Source: XYA12-FULL-58-9 sp001798605
GTDB lineage: Bacteria; Myxococcota; XYA12-FULL-58-9
NCBI GenBank assembly: GCA_036736205.1
Contig: DAINMX010000001.1
Coordinates: forward strand, 30,053 to 94,052
Direction of reading: 5' to 3'
Length of the DNA: 64,000 nucleotides
The position numbers and the translations under genes are program-made. This document shows positions 1 through 8,505 of this stretch, in pieces. How positions within the stretch are numbered: the first letter of the stretch is position 1; the number at the start of each line of letters is the position of its first letter. Below the pieces are notes generated by a model. That model was not told where the DNA came from and did not search any database. It saw nothing but the letters and a program-made list of their open reading frames with translations.

Positions 1-1277
1 CAGTGAGTTGGCCTGCTGTCACCCAGGGCACCAACAACCAGGCCGAACAATACAGTGTCGGATATCGAATCTATTGGGGCACCGCGTCGGGGAGTTATGT
101 TCATGTCGCCTACACCCCGGGCACATCCTTCAGTCCCCCTGATGTGACGGTGAACACCAACTACTACGTGACAGTGGTGACGGTCGACGACTCGATGAAC
201 GTGAGCGCCGACTCAGCGGAGATCACGTGCAACGTACCGGTGAATGCCAATCCGCCAGTAGCGTCCCTCAACTGCAATACGACCAGCGGCGTTTGCACCT
301 CTCCCACCGCTGGAAGTCTAAACTGTGGCACCGCCCCCGTCACCGTCGAGTGCTCCTGTGACTGCGCGGGGATCAGTTGGGGTTGCGATCCCAGCAGCGA
401 TCCCAACAGCAACATCAACCATTGCTGGATCACCCTCGATAATGGCAGTCGTGAGGACATTCTGGGAAGCAGCGCAACCTACACGTTCAGTGCGGGAGGC
501 TCCCACAATGTGTCGTTGGAAGTCACCGACGGCACCGGTTTGTCCGACACCGACTCCTTGTCCATTGCCGTCGACGATCCCAACAATCAGGCACCCACCG
601 CCGTGGCGACCGCCGCTCCAAACTTGGGCGGCGCTCCTCTCGAGGTTGCTTTCAACGCGGCGAGCAGCACCGATCCCGACGGCTCGATTACCGGCTGGGA
701 ATGGGATTTTCACGATGGCAGCACATCAATGGAAGAGAATCCAACACACACCTTCGACTCGTCAGGAGAATACGACGTTCGTCTAACTGTTACCGATGAT
801 GGTGATCCTGCATTGACCGGCACCGACGTAGTTCGCATCACTGTCAGTGACCAAGCCATCAATCGCCCGCCGCCCACCGACTGTGGCGTGGTCACGCCAA
901 CATCGGGTCGGGCACCGCTCACAATCAGTCTTGATGCGTCGAGTTGCGTGGATCCCGACGGCGACATCATTACCTTCAACTGGTCGGTGGGCTCGTGGCA
1001 GGTGGCTCCGGTCGATTACACTGGCCCGATGGCGGAGCACACCCTCTCTGAGCGCGGCGAGTATTCTGTGAGTCTCGCCATGGTTGACGATGGCTCGCCC
1101 CCTCGGCAGGTGTCACAGAACTTCGATGTGACAGTTCTGCGCAATGACGGCCTAGAAGGTGACCTGCCACCGCTGATCGCGGGTTGCTCGTGCGATAGTT
1201 CACCCTCCTCTGCCAGTGCGCTTCTGATAGTGGCCGGTGCCGGTTTGCTGCTCGTTCGCCGACGTTGCCGCCGGTAG
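1..1277 (+). CDS. PKD-domain surface protein with MYXO-CTERM-like tail (5' partial)
   Basis: The reading frame is open to the left edge, so the true start lies upstream; the first in-window start-like codon (GTG at 3) falls inside a fibronectin-III-like stretch and is not taken as the start. About the first 75 residues look like an Fn3 sandwich (YRIYWG, then YYVTVVTVDD). Then come a Cys-containing segment and three PKD-like repeats, recognisable by repeated DPDGxI, WDF and GEYxVxLxVxDDG patterns. The last 30 residues hold a GCSC motif, a hydrophobic helix (ASALLIVAGAGLLL) and a terminal RRRCRR cluster. That is the layout of the MYXO-CTERM sorting tail of Myxococcota, which implies export and surface anchoring. 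The role is probably adhesion or display; any catalytic domain would be upstream of the window. Confidence 0.8.
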   Translation, partial: VSWPAVTQGTNNQAEQYSVGYRIYWGTASGSYVHVAYTPGTSFSPPDVTVNTNYYVTVVTVDDSMNVSADSAEITCNVPVNANPPVASLNCNTTSGVCTSPTAGSLNCGTAPVTVECSCDCAGISWGCDPSSDPNSNINHCWITLDNGSREDILGSSATYTFSAGGSHNVSLEVTDGTGLSDTDSLSIAVDDPNNQAPTAVATAAPNLGGAPLEVAFNAASSTDPDGSITGWEWDFHDGSTSMEENPTHTFDSSGEYDVRLTVTDDGDPALTGTDVVRITVSDQAINRPPPTDCGVVTPTSGRAPLTISLDASSCVDPDGDIITFNWSVGSWQVAPVDYTGPMAEHTLSERGEYSVSLAMVDDGSPPRQVSQNFDVTVLRNDGLEGDLPPLIAGCSCDSSPSSASALLIVAGAGLLLVRRRCRR

Positions 1278-1397
1278 ATTCTCAATGCTGTGACAATGCA
1301 CTGCAGCGATTGCCACTTCCACAATCGATGATTAACTTTCATCACATTGCCTATGGGCACGGGGCCTATGACAGTGACACAAAGAGAGGACAGGTCA

Positions 1398-1592
1398 ATG
1401 GTCGTCTACGAATGTAAAAAGTGCGGAATGAGCGTTGGCAGCATCACCTGTGGCAAGTGTGGCAAGGAACTGCAACACGACACATTGACGCTCGATGGCG
1501 GCGCGAAGGTCACCATCTCCAAGTGTCCGGAGGGTCATGGCAAGATCAAGTCACCGCAGTGCTGCGGTGAAGACATGACCTGCTCCATCTGA
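1398..1592 (+). CDS. Zinc-ribbon microprotein (64 aa)
   Basis: A small protein with nine cysteines: a CKKCGMSV knuckle, a second CGKCGKEL knuckle, then CPEGHGKIKSPQCCGEDMTC. This fits one or two structural zinc sites. I place the start at the ATG at 1398 because AGAGAGGA (1383-1390) sits 7 nt upstream; the longer frame beginning at 1347 has no ribosome-binding site. There is no signal peptide, so it should be cytosolic. No family name is certain. The paired knuckles resemble small rubredoxin or desulforedoxin-like zinc ribbons and zinc-ribbon regulators. An 18-bp tandem duplication starts exactly at its stop codon. Confidence 0.65.
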   Translation: MVVYECKKCGMSVGSITCGKCGKELQHDTLTLDGGAKVTISKCPEGHGKIKSPQCCGEDMTCSI

Positions 1593-1625
1593 CCATCACC
1601 TGGCAACTGACCATCACCTGGCAAC
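1590..1625 (+). repeat. Perfect 18-bp tandem duplication spanning a stop codon
   Basis: Two exact copies of TGACCATCACCTGGCAAC lie at 1590-1607 and 1608-1625. The first TGA is the stop codon of the zinc-ribbon gene. The copy therefore supplies a second in-frame stop 18 nt downstream. It looks like a recent slippage event. Confidence 0.9.
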
Positions 1626-1841
1626 GGCATCACGATCACTCCGGAGCAGAGAAGTCGATGCCTGTCCGCTGTGCGCTTTGAAGTGCGGTGAATCGATTCG
1701 TCTAGGCTCAATCCAAATGAGGTGCCAACCGCCACAGGGAGCCTGATCGGTGATCATTGTTATCGTTGTCAGCGACTCGGTCAAGATTCCAATGATCACA
1801 AATTCGCTGATGTTGACACGAATCGCCAACCTATGTGGTAG

Positions 1842-3260
1842 TTGCACTCTGACACTGCCAGTAACTCTTCTCTCAACTTTGCCTGGGACAACAGGTTGAC
1901 AAAAGAAGCAAACGCGACCACCACGCTCATTGCCGACATGGCTGTGACTGTTGTCGTGTTGCAGACCATCGTCGCCGATTCTTTCGGTCACTACCTCCCA
2001 TGGGGCATGGTGGTCTTGCCACTGGTTGCAACGAACTTGGTTTCGGCGTGGTACGCCCGAGGTCACGGTCTTACCGCGCTGCCATTCGGTGCCAACACCG
2101 TCTTCATCATGGTTGTGCTCGGCGACGTCTTAGCGGCACAGGACAGCGATGGACTCTCTCGTCTCGGCACAGATTCCCAGCTGCTCGCACTCCTCAGCAC
2201 AGCGCTGATTTTATACTCGGCCGTCGTCTTGACCGTTACCTTTGTAGTCCTCTGGCTGAGACCGACCTTGCCTCGACAAGCCTTGATGCTGCCTCTCGTT
2301 GCCATTTGCTGCTGTTATCTGATCCTAACGCCAATTCTTCAGCTCATCGACAAGTCCTTGTCGGCTCTGCTTGCGGCCTTGCTCCTGTGGTTGTTGCTGA
2401 ATCGCAAAGCACCTGGTTGGTTGACCTGGTCGATCCCTTTTGTGGTGTGGGGGGGACTGACATGGCTGGTACCGGACAGTGGTGGCGAGTCACCACCGCC
2501 CCCTACAATCATCACCGCCTCGATAGCTTCTTCTGACGTCGTCGGATGGCTGTCGAGCTCGCTCTTCTGGCGAGATGTGGCACCCCTGGTGGGGTTGATT
2601 GGCACTGCCAATGCTTTTGCCAACCTCGAGAACCTTGCGTCCGCGCAAAAAGCTGGTGATGTACACGACGCCCACATCACCACATTCATCGCCTGCGGTG
2701 GCACCTTGCTCGCTGCCGCAGTTGGCGGAGGCGCACCGGTCACGGTCTACATTGGGCACCCTGTTTACAAAGAAATGGGAGGCAAGTTCTTCTACGGAAT
2801 TGCAGCCACCGTGGGTCTCGCTGCGGTCTTGGTACCGCTGGGAACATGGGTCATGCAGTGGCTGCCCGTACATGTCCTGTTCGGAGCTGTTATCTTCATA
2901 GGCACCGGCATCGCCAGCATGGTGCGTCATCAAGTGCACTCCAACCGAGACCGACTCAAAGCCGCGATTCCGATGCTGCCGATCGTGGCGTTCTGGATGC
3001 AAAATAACTTTGCCGTGAATACGCCGCTGTTGTCGATTCTTGGCAAGGGCAGTCCCCTGGTGGCCATCGGTTGGGCTATGCTCTTGTGGAGTGACGGTGG
3101 GCGAAAGGAACGCCTGGTTATCTGTCTCATGCTCGCGGCGGCGAGTTTGGGCGGCATTGTTCACGCGCCGGCGCTATCCTGGTCTGCACTGGCGTGCTCC
3201 CTCGTTTACGGATGCATCGCTGCCGTGATCAGTCACCCTCGATGCCGACGCGCTCTGTAA
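1842..3260 (+). CDS. NCS2/AzgA-like xanthine/uracil-type permease
   Basis: A very hydrophobic protein of about 472 residues with 11 to 13 predicted membrane segments. The middle part carries NLENLASAQKAGD followed by GGGAPVTVYIGHPVYKEMGG. These match the substrate-binding Glu-containing segment and the YIGHP segment of xanthine/uracil/vitamin C permease-like proteins. It should be an inner-membrane nucleobase (or related) importer; the substrate cannot be read from sequence. The frame opens with TTG at 1842 directly after a stop codon and there is no clear ribosome-binding site, so the true start may be a little downstream. Its neighbours are a zinc-ribbon gene before it and a small membrane protein after it, with no purine enzymes nearby. 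Confidence 0.7.
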   Translation: MHSDTASNSSLNFAWDNRLTKEANATTTLIADMAVTVVVLQTIVADSFGHYLPWGMVVLPLVATNLVSAWYARGHGLTALPFGANTVFIMVVLGDVLAAQDSDGLSRLGTDSQLLALLSTALILYSAVVLTVTFVVLWLRPTLPRQALMLPLVAICCCYLILTPILQLIDKSLSALLAALLLWLLLNRKAPGWLTWSIPFVVWGGLTWLVPDSGGESPPPPTIITASIASSDVVGWLSSSLFWRDVAPLVGLIGTANAFANLENLASAQKAGDVHDAHITTFIACGGTLLAAAVGGGAPVTVYIGHPVYKEMGGKFFYGIAATVGLAAVLVPLGTWVMQWLPVHVLFGAVIFIGTGIASMVRHQVHSNRDRLKAAIPMLPIVAFWMQNNFAVNTPLLSILGKGSPLVAIGWAMLLWSDGGRKERLVICLMLAAASLGGIVHAPALSWSALACSLVYGCIAAVISHPRCRRAL

Positions 3261-3338
3261 CCCATCCAACCGAGCGTAGTGCTATCGTCTTTCTTTCGGT
3301 TTTTCTGTCCTGAGATATTTGCTAGGCTCACGAGCTCC

Positions 3339-3989
3339 ATGGCAACTGTACCGTTTGATCTGGCGTTGAGCGTCGGCCTTGGGGCCTGCGTGGCGGTGTT
3401 TGGTCGATCGGTTGCGCCGGAGAAAACCCTGCTCAGGTCCGCAGGGCTGTGGGCGCTGGTGGCTTTCGAGCTCATGTTGTTTGTGCCCGTCGGGGCATTC
3501 TTGCTTTGGCGCTTCCCCGAGTGGAGCTGGATGTACCTGCTCGAAGCTGACGCCCTGCCGTTTCCCGATTTTGCCGTTGCGGCGGCATATCCAGCCTTCG
3601 CCATTGCCTCCTTCATATTGTGCAGACACCTGGTGAGCAGTGGCCGATTCTGGCTGGCAGTCGGTGTGATGATTGGCGGGATGGCCATCGCCGGCTTGGT
3701 GGGATTTTTCGGTTGGGAGCAACTCTCGGTGAGCGGTACCACGGAGCAGTTTCGCGCAGATCCGGGGCAGATGCGTGAGGTGACCGAGTCATCCCTTGGC
3801 TATTTGCTCGCTGCTAGCAACGTGGGAATCGTCGTGGCTTGGGGAGCAATGCTCTGGCGCCTCTTGCTGCTCTGTCGAGCCGCACAGCTTCATCCTTCCG
3901 CCGTGAGCTCGTCCTCAGTGGCTGACCAAACCCCCTCAAATAACGGCAAGAAGCCTGCTGCCGGGTCGAAGACCCGCAAAAAGACGTGA
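3339..3989 (+). CDS. Hypothetical multi-pass membrane protein
   Basis: A protein of 216 residues from the ATG at 3339 (MATVPFDLAL). An ATG-like opening 60 nt upstream has no better ribosome-binding site. It has about five hydrophobic segments (near residues 5-20, 35-60, 75-100, 110-130, 165-185). It ends in a hydrophilic, Lys/Arg-rich tail (KKPAAGSKTRKKT) that is probably cytosolic. No family was recognised. It lies 78 nt after the permease gene on the same strand, so cotranscription is possible, but nothing shows a shared function. Confidence 0.55.
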   Translation: MATVPFDLALSVGLGACVAVFGRSVAPEKTLLRSAGLWALVAFELMLFVPVGAFLLWRFPEWSWMYLLEADALPFPDFAVAAAYPAFAIASFILCRHLVSSGRFWLAVGVMIGGMAIAGLVGFFGWEQLSVSGTTEQFRADPGQMREVTESSLGYLLAASNVGIVVAWGAMLWRLLLLCRAAQLHPSAVSSSSVADQTPSNNGKKPAAGSKTRKKT

Positions 3990-4077
3990 TTGGTTGACCA
4001 TGATTCATCCCTCTGTTACACATTTCGTAGTTAACGCCAGGAAAGATTTAAGTTTCTTGGCAGCACGGGAGGGTCAC

Positions 4078-4455
4078 GTGAAGTACCTTGTCGCCATCCT
4101 CCTCTTGACGACTGTTGTTTTGTCGTCTGGGTGTGGGCCCATTGTTAGTGGTGTGCAAATTGTCAACGCCAATATCGCCTTGAGTGCGGCTGAGACGGCT
4201 GGTGCTAAGCATGCTGCAGTGTATGAGTACACAGCCGCCCGGGTGTACCTGCAAAAGGCGCGAGAAGAACACTCCTACTCCGATTTTTGGGCGTCGCGCA
4301 TCTATGCAGACAAGGCGCTGGACTATGCAGTGCGCGCACGCAAGACAGCAGCGGCTTCCGCTGATTTTGTGCAACCGATGGTGATGCCAGAGGCGCCACC
4401 CGTCCTACAAGAGACGCCAGCCGAGCCTGCACCCGTCATCGTTCCGACCATGTAG
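4078..4455 (+). CDS. DUF4398-type lipoprotein
   Basis: I start this gene at GTG 4078 because GGGAGGG stands about 5 nt upstream and because this start gives a proper lipoprotein signal peptide: KYLVAILLLTTVVLSSGC, with LSSGC as the lipobox. The mature part has the helical pattern AAETAGAKHAAVYEYTAARV then YLQKAREE and Y(A)DKALDYAVRARK. This is typical of DUF4398 proteins, which usually precede an OmpA-family gene. The C-terminus is Pro-rich. Here too a TSP3-OmpA lipoprotein follows 34 nt downstream. The likely role is a periplasm-facing outer-membrane accessory to the OmpA protein. Confidence 0.75.
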   Translation: MKYLVAILLLTTVVLSSGCGPIVSGVQIVNANIALSAAETAGAKHAAVYEYTAARVYLQKAREEHSYSDFWASRIYADKALDYAVRARKTAAASADFVQPMVMPEAPPVLQETPAEPAPVIVPTM

Positions 4456-4489
4456 TCAATTCAACCTCGCTAATTCGAGGAGCGGTCAT

Positions 4490-5776
4490 ATGCGACACAC
4501 TTGGGCAAGGGCTGGCATTCTGCTTACCGTAGCTATTGGAACCGTTTCCTGTGTGGTGGGTGCCAAACTGCGTGAAGATGCCAAGCTGATCGAGAAGAAG
4601 ATCGCCAGTGCTCGCGAGCGTGGTTCTTATCGTTGTGCTCCCAAAGAGCTCGCCATCGCTGAGGCCAACCTCGAGTTTCTTCGCTATGAGCTGGAGATGG
4701 GCGATTTCCAACGCGCAGAACGGCATCACCGCGCCGCTTTGGAAAACATCAACCGCGCTATCGAGATAACAGATCCCAACGAGTGCGCTGAGAAGCGCGT
4801 CTTGATCATGAACGATCGGGATGGCGATGGTATTGGTGACACCATTGACCAGTGTCCTGACGAGCCCGAGGATGTTGACACCTTTGAGGACGAAAACGGC
4901 TGCCCAGATCCCGACAACGACGGCGACACCGTTCTCGACGTCGATGACAAGTGTCCCATGGTCGCAGGGGACCCCACCAGCCACGGTTGCCCCATCGAAG
5001 ATCGTGATGGCGACGGGATTGCCGATGCTGCTGACAAGTGTCCGGACATACCCGAGGACCTCGACGGCAACGAAGATCAAGACGGTTGCCCTGAGGAGGA
5101 GAATCTCGATTCGGACGGCGATGGCATCCTCGACAAGGTCGACGCCTGCCCGAATGAACCCGAGGACTTTGACCAATTCCAAGACGAAGACGGTTGTCCC
5201 GACCCCGACAACGATCAAGACACCGTCCTTGACGTGGTCGATAGTTGCCCGTTGCAGCCGGGACTCGCGATCAACAACGGCTGTCCAGTCGCTGACCGCG
5301 ATGGCGACGGTGTCAATGACGACGTCGACCAGTGCCCCGACGTACCAGGTCCGGCACCCAAGGGTTGTCCCAAGCGGGTGCTCGTGCAAGTGACCGGTGA
5401 CAAGATCGAGATCAAGAAACAGATCATGTTCGAAACGAACAAGGCAGTCATCAAGGGTCGCATTTCCTTCGAGATTCTCAATCAGGTTGGTGCGGTGTTG
5501 CAATCGAATCCAGGTATCAAGGTCGTCATCGAGGGTCACACCGACAGTGTCGGTGATGCAGAATACAACCTGCGTCTCTCCGACGACCGCGCCAAGTCCG
5601 TCCGCGCGGCATTGGTCGAACGAGGCGTAGACGGCGGTCGTCTCGAAGCCATTGGTTACGGCGAGTCAAAGCCCATTGCTTCGAACCGTTCCAGTAAGGG
5701 CCGTGCCGCCAATCGGCGCGTCGAGTTCAATATCGTTCAGAAGGAGGGTGCTCCGTCGGCACCCGAGACACCGTAG
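4490..5776 (+). CDS. OmpA-family lipoprotein with thrombospondin type 3 (Ca2+) repeats
   Basis: The protein is 428 residues, with GAGGAG just upstream of the ATG. The N-terminal signal ends in a lipobox (TVSC). Residues about 25-100 are a helical DUF4398-like segment (APKELAIAEANLEFLRYELE). Residues about 105-290 hold five or more TSP3-type calcium-binding units of the form DRDGDGIxDxxDxCP. Residues about 305-420 are an OmpA-C peptidoglycan-binding domain, with the conserved IEGHTDSVGDAEYNLRLSDDRA and NRRVEF motifs. It should be anchored in the outer membrane and hold peptidoglycan, with the Asp-rich part as a calcium-stiffened spacer. It follows the DUF4398 lipoprotein and precedes the ExbB-ExbD-TonB genes. 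Confidence 0.9.
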   Translation: MRHTWARAGILLTVAIGTVSCVVGAKLREDAKLIEKKIASARERGSYRCAPKELAIAEANLEFLRYELEMGDFQRAERHHRAALENINRAIEITDPNECAEKRVLIMNDRDGDGIGDTIDQCPDEPEDVDTFEDENGCPDPDNDGDTVLDVDDKCPMVAGDPTSHGCPIEDRDGDGIADAADKCPDIPEDLDGNEDQDGCPEEENLDSDGDGILDKVDACPNEPEDFDQFQDEDGCPDPDNDQDTVLDVVDSCPLQPGLAINNGCPVADRDGDGVNDDVDQCPDVPGPAPKGCPKRVLVQVTGDKIEIKKQIMFETNKAVIKGRISFEILNQVGAVLQSNPGIKVVIEGHTDSVGDAEYNLRLSDDRAKSVRAALVERGVDGGRLEAIGYGESKPIASNRSSKGRAANRRVEFNIVQKEGAPSAPETP

Positions 5777-5856
5777 AATTCACACGGGTAGTATTCCCAC
5801 TGGCGCGCGCCGCGGTCGTCCGGATCGTTCGGCGGCGCCGTAACCAAGAGCCATTC

Positions 5857-6531
5857 ATGCCAACCGAAGCCGTCTCTCCAAGCCAAGGCATTCCCAACGA
5901 GGGACTCCAGAGCAATCTCCTTGATGTCTTTTTGTACCTCGGATCAGAGTGGGTGCTCTACCTCCTGTTGATTCTCAGCATCGTTTCCGTCGCTATCACC
6001 ATTGAGCGTGCCATCCACTTCATTCAAAACCGTATCGACCTCGAGAGCATGCATCGTGCTCTCGAAGCACAGCTCACCAACGGGGACGTCGCTGCTGCCA
6101 AAGCTCTGCTCGAATCGACACCCTCACACGTTGCCACTGTCGCTCTGCGAGGTCTCAATGCTCTCGGTCGCGGCGCGGCTGCTGTTGAGGAATTGATGAG
6201 CGGCGCAACTCAGGTAGAGCGGCTGAAGATGGAGCGCGGCCTCGCCTTTCTCGGTACCCTTGGAAACAATGCACCGTTCGTCGGCCTGTTCGGCACAGTC
6301 CTCGGCATCATTCGCGCTTTTCGCGATCTTGCGACCAACACCATTGAAGGATCGTCTGCGGTGATGGCGGGCATCGCAGAGGCACTGATTGCCACGGCAG
6401 TGGGCCTGCTGGTCGCCCTGCCGGCGGTTGCCCTGTTCAACTATTTTCAACGCCTCATTCGCACTCAGGTCGTGGCCAGTGAAGCCATGACCCGCGTGGT
6501 CTTGGCGCATGCCAAGACGGTGAAGGACTGA
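5857..6531 (+). CDS. MotA/TolQ/ExbB proton channel protein
   Basis: The 224-residue protein has the family layout: a first membrane helix at about residues 33-50, a long cytosolic loop, then two more helices. The second contains the signature NNAPFVGLFGTVLGIIRAF and the third contains ALIATAVGLLVALPAVA. ExbB/TolQ proteins form the proton-conducting pentamer that energises TonB or TolA. An ExbD gene follows after 4 nt and a TonB gene after that, so this copy is most likely ExbB-like. The start (ATG 5857) has only a weak upstream ribosome-binding site. Confidence 0.92.
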   Translation: MPTEAVSPSQGIPNEGLQSNLLDVFLYLGSEWVLYLLLILSIVSVAITIERAIHFIQNRIDLESMHRALEAQLTNGDVAAAKALLESTPSHVATVALRGLNALGRGAAAVEELMSGATQVERLKMERGLAFLGTLGNNAPFVGLFGTVLGIIRAFRDLATNTIEGSSAVMAGIAEALIATAVGLLVALPAVALFNYFQRLIRTQVVASEAMTRVVLAHAKTVKD

Positions 6532-6535
6532 GCGC

Positions 6536-6979
6536 ATGGCGGGCACTTCACAGAGTGATCCCGATGGCATGATCACCGACATCAACGTCACACCGTTGGT
6601 CGACATCATCTTAGTGCTCTTGATCATCTTCATGCTCACCGCGAATCTCATCGCTCGGCCGAGCATCGAAGTCGACTTGCCCGAGGCGTCCACGGGTGAA
6701 GGCGTCGAGCCGTCAACGCTCGCCATTACCATGACCCAAGACGGCGAACTCTATCTCAATGGTGTTCCGACTGCGGAAGCGGACCTCATTGCCTACTTGC
6801 CATCTGCCCTCGAGGAAGACCCCAAGACTCAAGCAATCATCGCCGCAGACAAGGAGGTCTCTCATGGACAGGTGGTGCACATCATCGATGTCGTGCGCCA
6901 GGCTGGAATCTACAAGTTCGCCCTCAATATTGACCCCACCGGCCAGTCAGTGAAACCCGAGGCCCAACCCACGCCGTGA
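6536..6979 (+). CDS. ExbD/TolR biopolymer transport protein
   Basis: The 147-residue protein has a short cytosolic N-terminus, one membrane helix (residues about 21-38) and a periplasmic domain. The helix starts with TPLVDIILVLLIIFM; its Asp (residue 23) matches the proton-carrying Asp of ExbD. The periplasmic part has the ExbD-like core (AIIAADKEVSHGQVVHIIDVVRQAG). It is coupled to the ExbB gene (4 nt gap) and to the TonB gene, whose GTG start overlaps this gene's TGA. Confidence 0.92.
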   Translation: MAGTSQSDPDGMITDINVTPLVDIILVLLIIFMLTANLIARPSIEVDLPEASTGEGVEPSTLAITMTQDGELYLNGVPTAEADLIAYLPSALEEDPKTQAIIAADKEVSHGQVVHIIDVVRQAGIYKFALNIDPTGQSVKPEAQPTP

Positions 6980-7761
6980 AACTCGCCTTTGTCATCATCT
7001 TAGGCGTCGGTCTCGCCCTCTATCTCGTAGCCAGTCGTGCGACCTGGCGAGATGTCGTGATCTATGTTGGCACCTTTCTCTTTTCCCTGTTGGCGCACTG
7101 GGGACTCATTGGCGGCTTGAGTAGCGCAGCCAGGATGGCACCCCCTGAGAAGGCCCGAGTGCTCGAGTTTGCCGTGGTGGAGTCGCCGCCCCCTCCAACC
7201 CCCGAGCCGGAGCCAGAGAAGCCCAAGCCCAAGCCCAAGGCAAAGCCGATCGATCTCACCAGCGTGGTGGTCCCTGACACGACTCCGCCACCACCCAACG
7301 AGGCCGGCGAGACAGAGCTCGAAGAGGCCAAACCCGTCTTTGGTATCACCATGTCCTCGGTCGTCGGCCCTGGTAGCGGCGCAGGCATGTCGGTGCGCGT
7401 TGGTAACACCACCATGAAGGCACCGGAGCAAGAATTCACTGACCCAAATGCGGTGAAAGCCTACAAGCCGGTACCTCTCTACAAGGTGACTAAACGGCCG
7501 ACCTTCACCCACGGCATCTGCAAACCCGACTATCCCCCCGAGCCCAAGCGCCTCGGCATCGAAGGTCGCGTGCAGCTCTCAGTCGAGTTGCGCTCTGACG
7601 GCACCGTCGGTGAAGTCAAGGTGGTCGAAGGTCTTGGGTACGGCCTTGACGAAGCCGCGGTCAAGGCGATCAAGAATTGCCCCTTCGAGCCCGCCAATAT
7701 TGGTGGCGAGCCGGTCACCACCACCATCACCGTCGGCGTCAGTTTTGTGATCGAAGATTAG
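6976..7761 (+). CDS. TonB-family energy transducer
   Basis: The 261-residue protein starts at GTG 6976, overlapping the ExbD stop codon (GTGA), so translation is probably coupled. The N-terminus has two hydrophobic segments, then a Pro/Glu/Lys spacer (PPPPTPEPEPEKPKPKPKAK) that spans the periplasm. The C-terminal 85 residues carry a TonB-C fold (GRVQLSVELRSDGTVGEVKV, then CPFEPANIGG). It should transfer the ExbBD proton energy to outer-membrane receptors. No TonB-dependent receptor lies in the window. The doubled N-terminal membrane segment is longer than in E. coli TonB. Confidence 0.88.
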   Translation: MKLAFVIILGVGLALYLVASRATWRDVVIYVGTFLFSLLAHWGLIGGLSSAARMAPPEKARVLEFAVVESPPPPTPEPEPEKPKPKPKAKPIDLTSVVVPDTTPPPPNEAGETELEEAKPVFGITMSSVVGPGSGAGMSVRVGNTTMKAPEQEFTDPNAVKAYKPVPLYKVTKRPTFTHGICKPDYPPEPKRLGIEGRVQLSVELRSDGTVGEVKVVEGLGYGLDEAAVKAIKNCPFEPANIGGEPVTTTITVGVSFVIED

Positions 7762-7854
7762 TGAGGATCAAGGATCAGTGGACGCCGCTGCGGTCACATC
7801 CATAGTTCAATTCCCAATTGTGGTCATTCCACGGGACAACAAGGCTCCGTCACA

Positions 7855-8395
7855 TTATTCAACCACACGTTGCCTGAGGCGCCATGTGCGTACCCGCAGT
7901 GCGATTGGCAGGAGCCAAAGCGTTGCCAGCAATGGATCCGACCGTCCGGCTGTATTGCAGCCATCTTCTTCTTCGTCCGACACCTCGGTGGGGGAAGTAA
8001 TGCACGCAGCAACACCATTAACGACCTCGCACACTTTGCCTTCTGCGCTACAGTCAATACTTCTAAGTCCCTGCTCGTCACAAGCGAGGACGGTGGCACC
8101 TGAACACAAACCGCCCGCTGGCACTGTGTCGCATACTGCAATCGTATCTGCGACCGAATCAATAAAGGCGGTCGCAGTATCCACGCGGGAAAATCCATGA
8201 ATGAGTCCTTCGGCGGATTCAGCTGTGAATGACAACACCCCGAGAATTTGCAGATCACCCTCGGTGTCGCGACGGAGGATGCCGCTGCCGGAGTCACCAA
8301 AACTGGGGTCGCCGCTGCCCATGCTGTCAAGCCAGGCCACGTTGTTTGGTGTGCTCGTGATCGTCCCGTAATACTCGAGCTTTGACCAATGCCGC
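7855..8395 (-). CDS. Trypsin-like (S1) serine protease, C-terminal part, cut by the assembly gap
   Basis: On the minus strand the frame runs open out of the N gap at 8395; in-frame residues there read RHWSKLEYYGTITS before the first start-like codon, so that codon is not the start. The visible part holds the S1 active-site Ser motif GDSGSGIL and downstream strands, then an Asp/Glu spacer. It ends in a MYXO-CTERM-like tail: a GC motif, a hydrophobic helix (DPLLATLWLLPIAL) and Arg-rich residues. The His and Asp of the catalytic triad must lie in or beyond the gap. It is probably an exported, surface-anchored protease. It converges with the TonB gene. Confidence 0.75.
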
Positions 8396-8495
8396 NNNNN
8401 NNNNNNNNNNNNNNNNNNNNNNNNNNNNNNNNNNNNNNNNNNNNNNNNNNNNNNNNNNNNNNNNNNNNNNNNNNNNNNNNNNNNNNNNNNNNNNN
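8396..8495. other. Scaffold gap (100 N)
   Basis: Exactly 100 unknown bases, the usual placeholder for a gap of unknown size. The protease fragment on its left and the toxin gene on its right need not be neighbours in the genome by only 100 bp. Confidence 0.99.
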
Positions 8496-8505
8496 CTAGA
8501 CTTTG

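Noticed and set aside
4436..5539. 367-residue frame on the minus strand
   Set aside because: Antisense of the Asp-rich TSP3-OmpA gene; repeated GAC/GAT codons give long Val/Ile-rich shadow frames.
5802..5850. GCGCCGC/GCGGCGC stem between the OmpA and ExbB genes
   Set aside because: Stem is 7 bp with an 18-nt loop and no T-run, so it is not a convincing terminator; could be an RNA hairpin at most.
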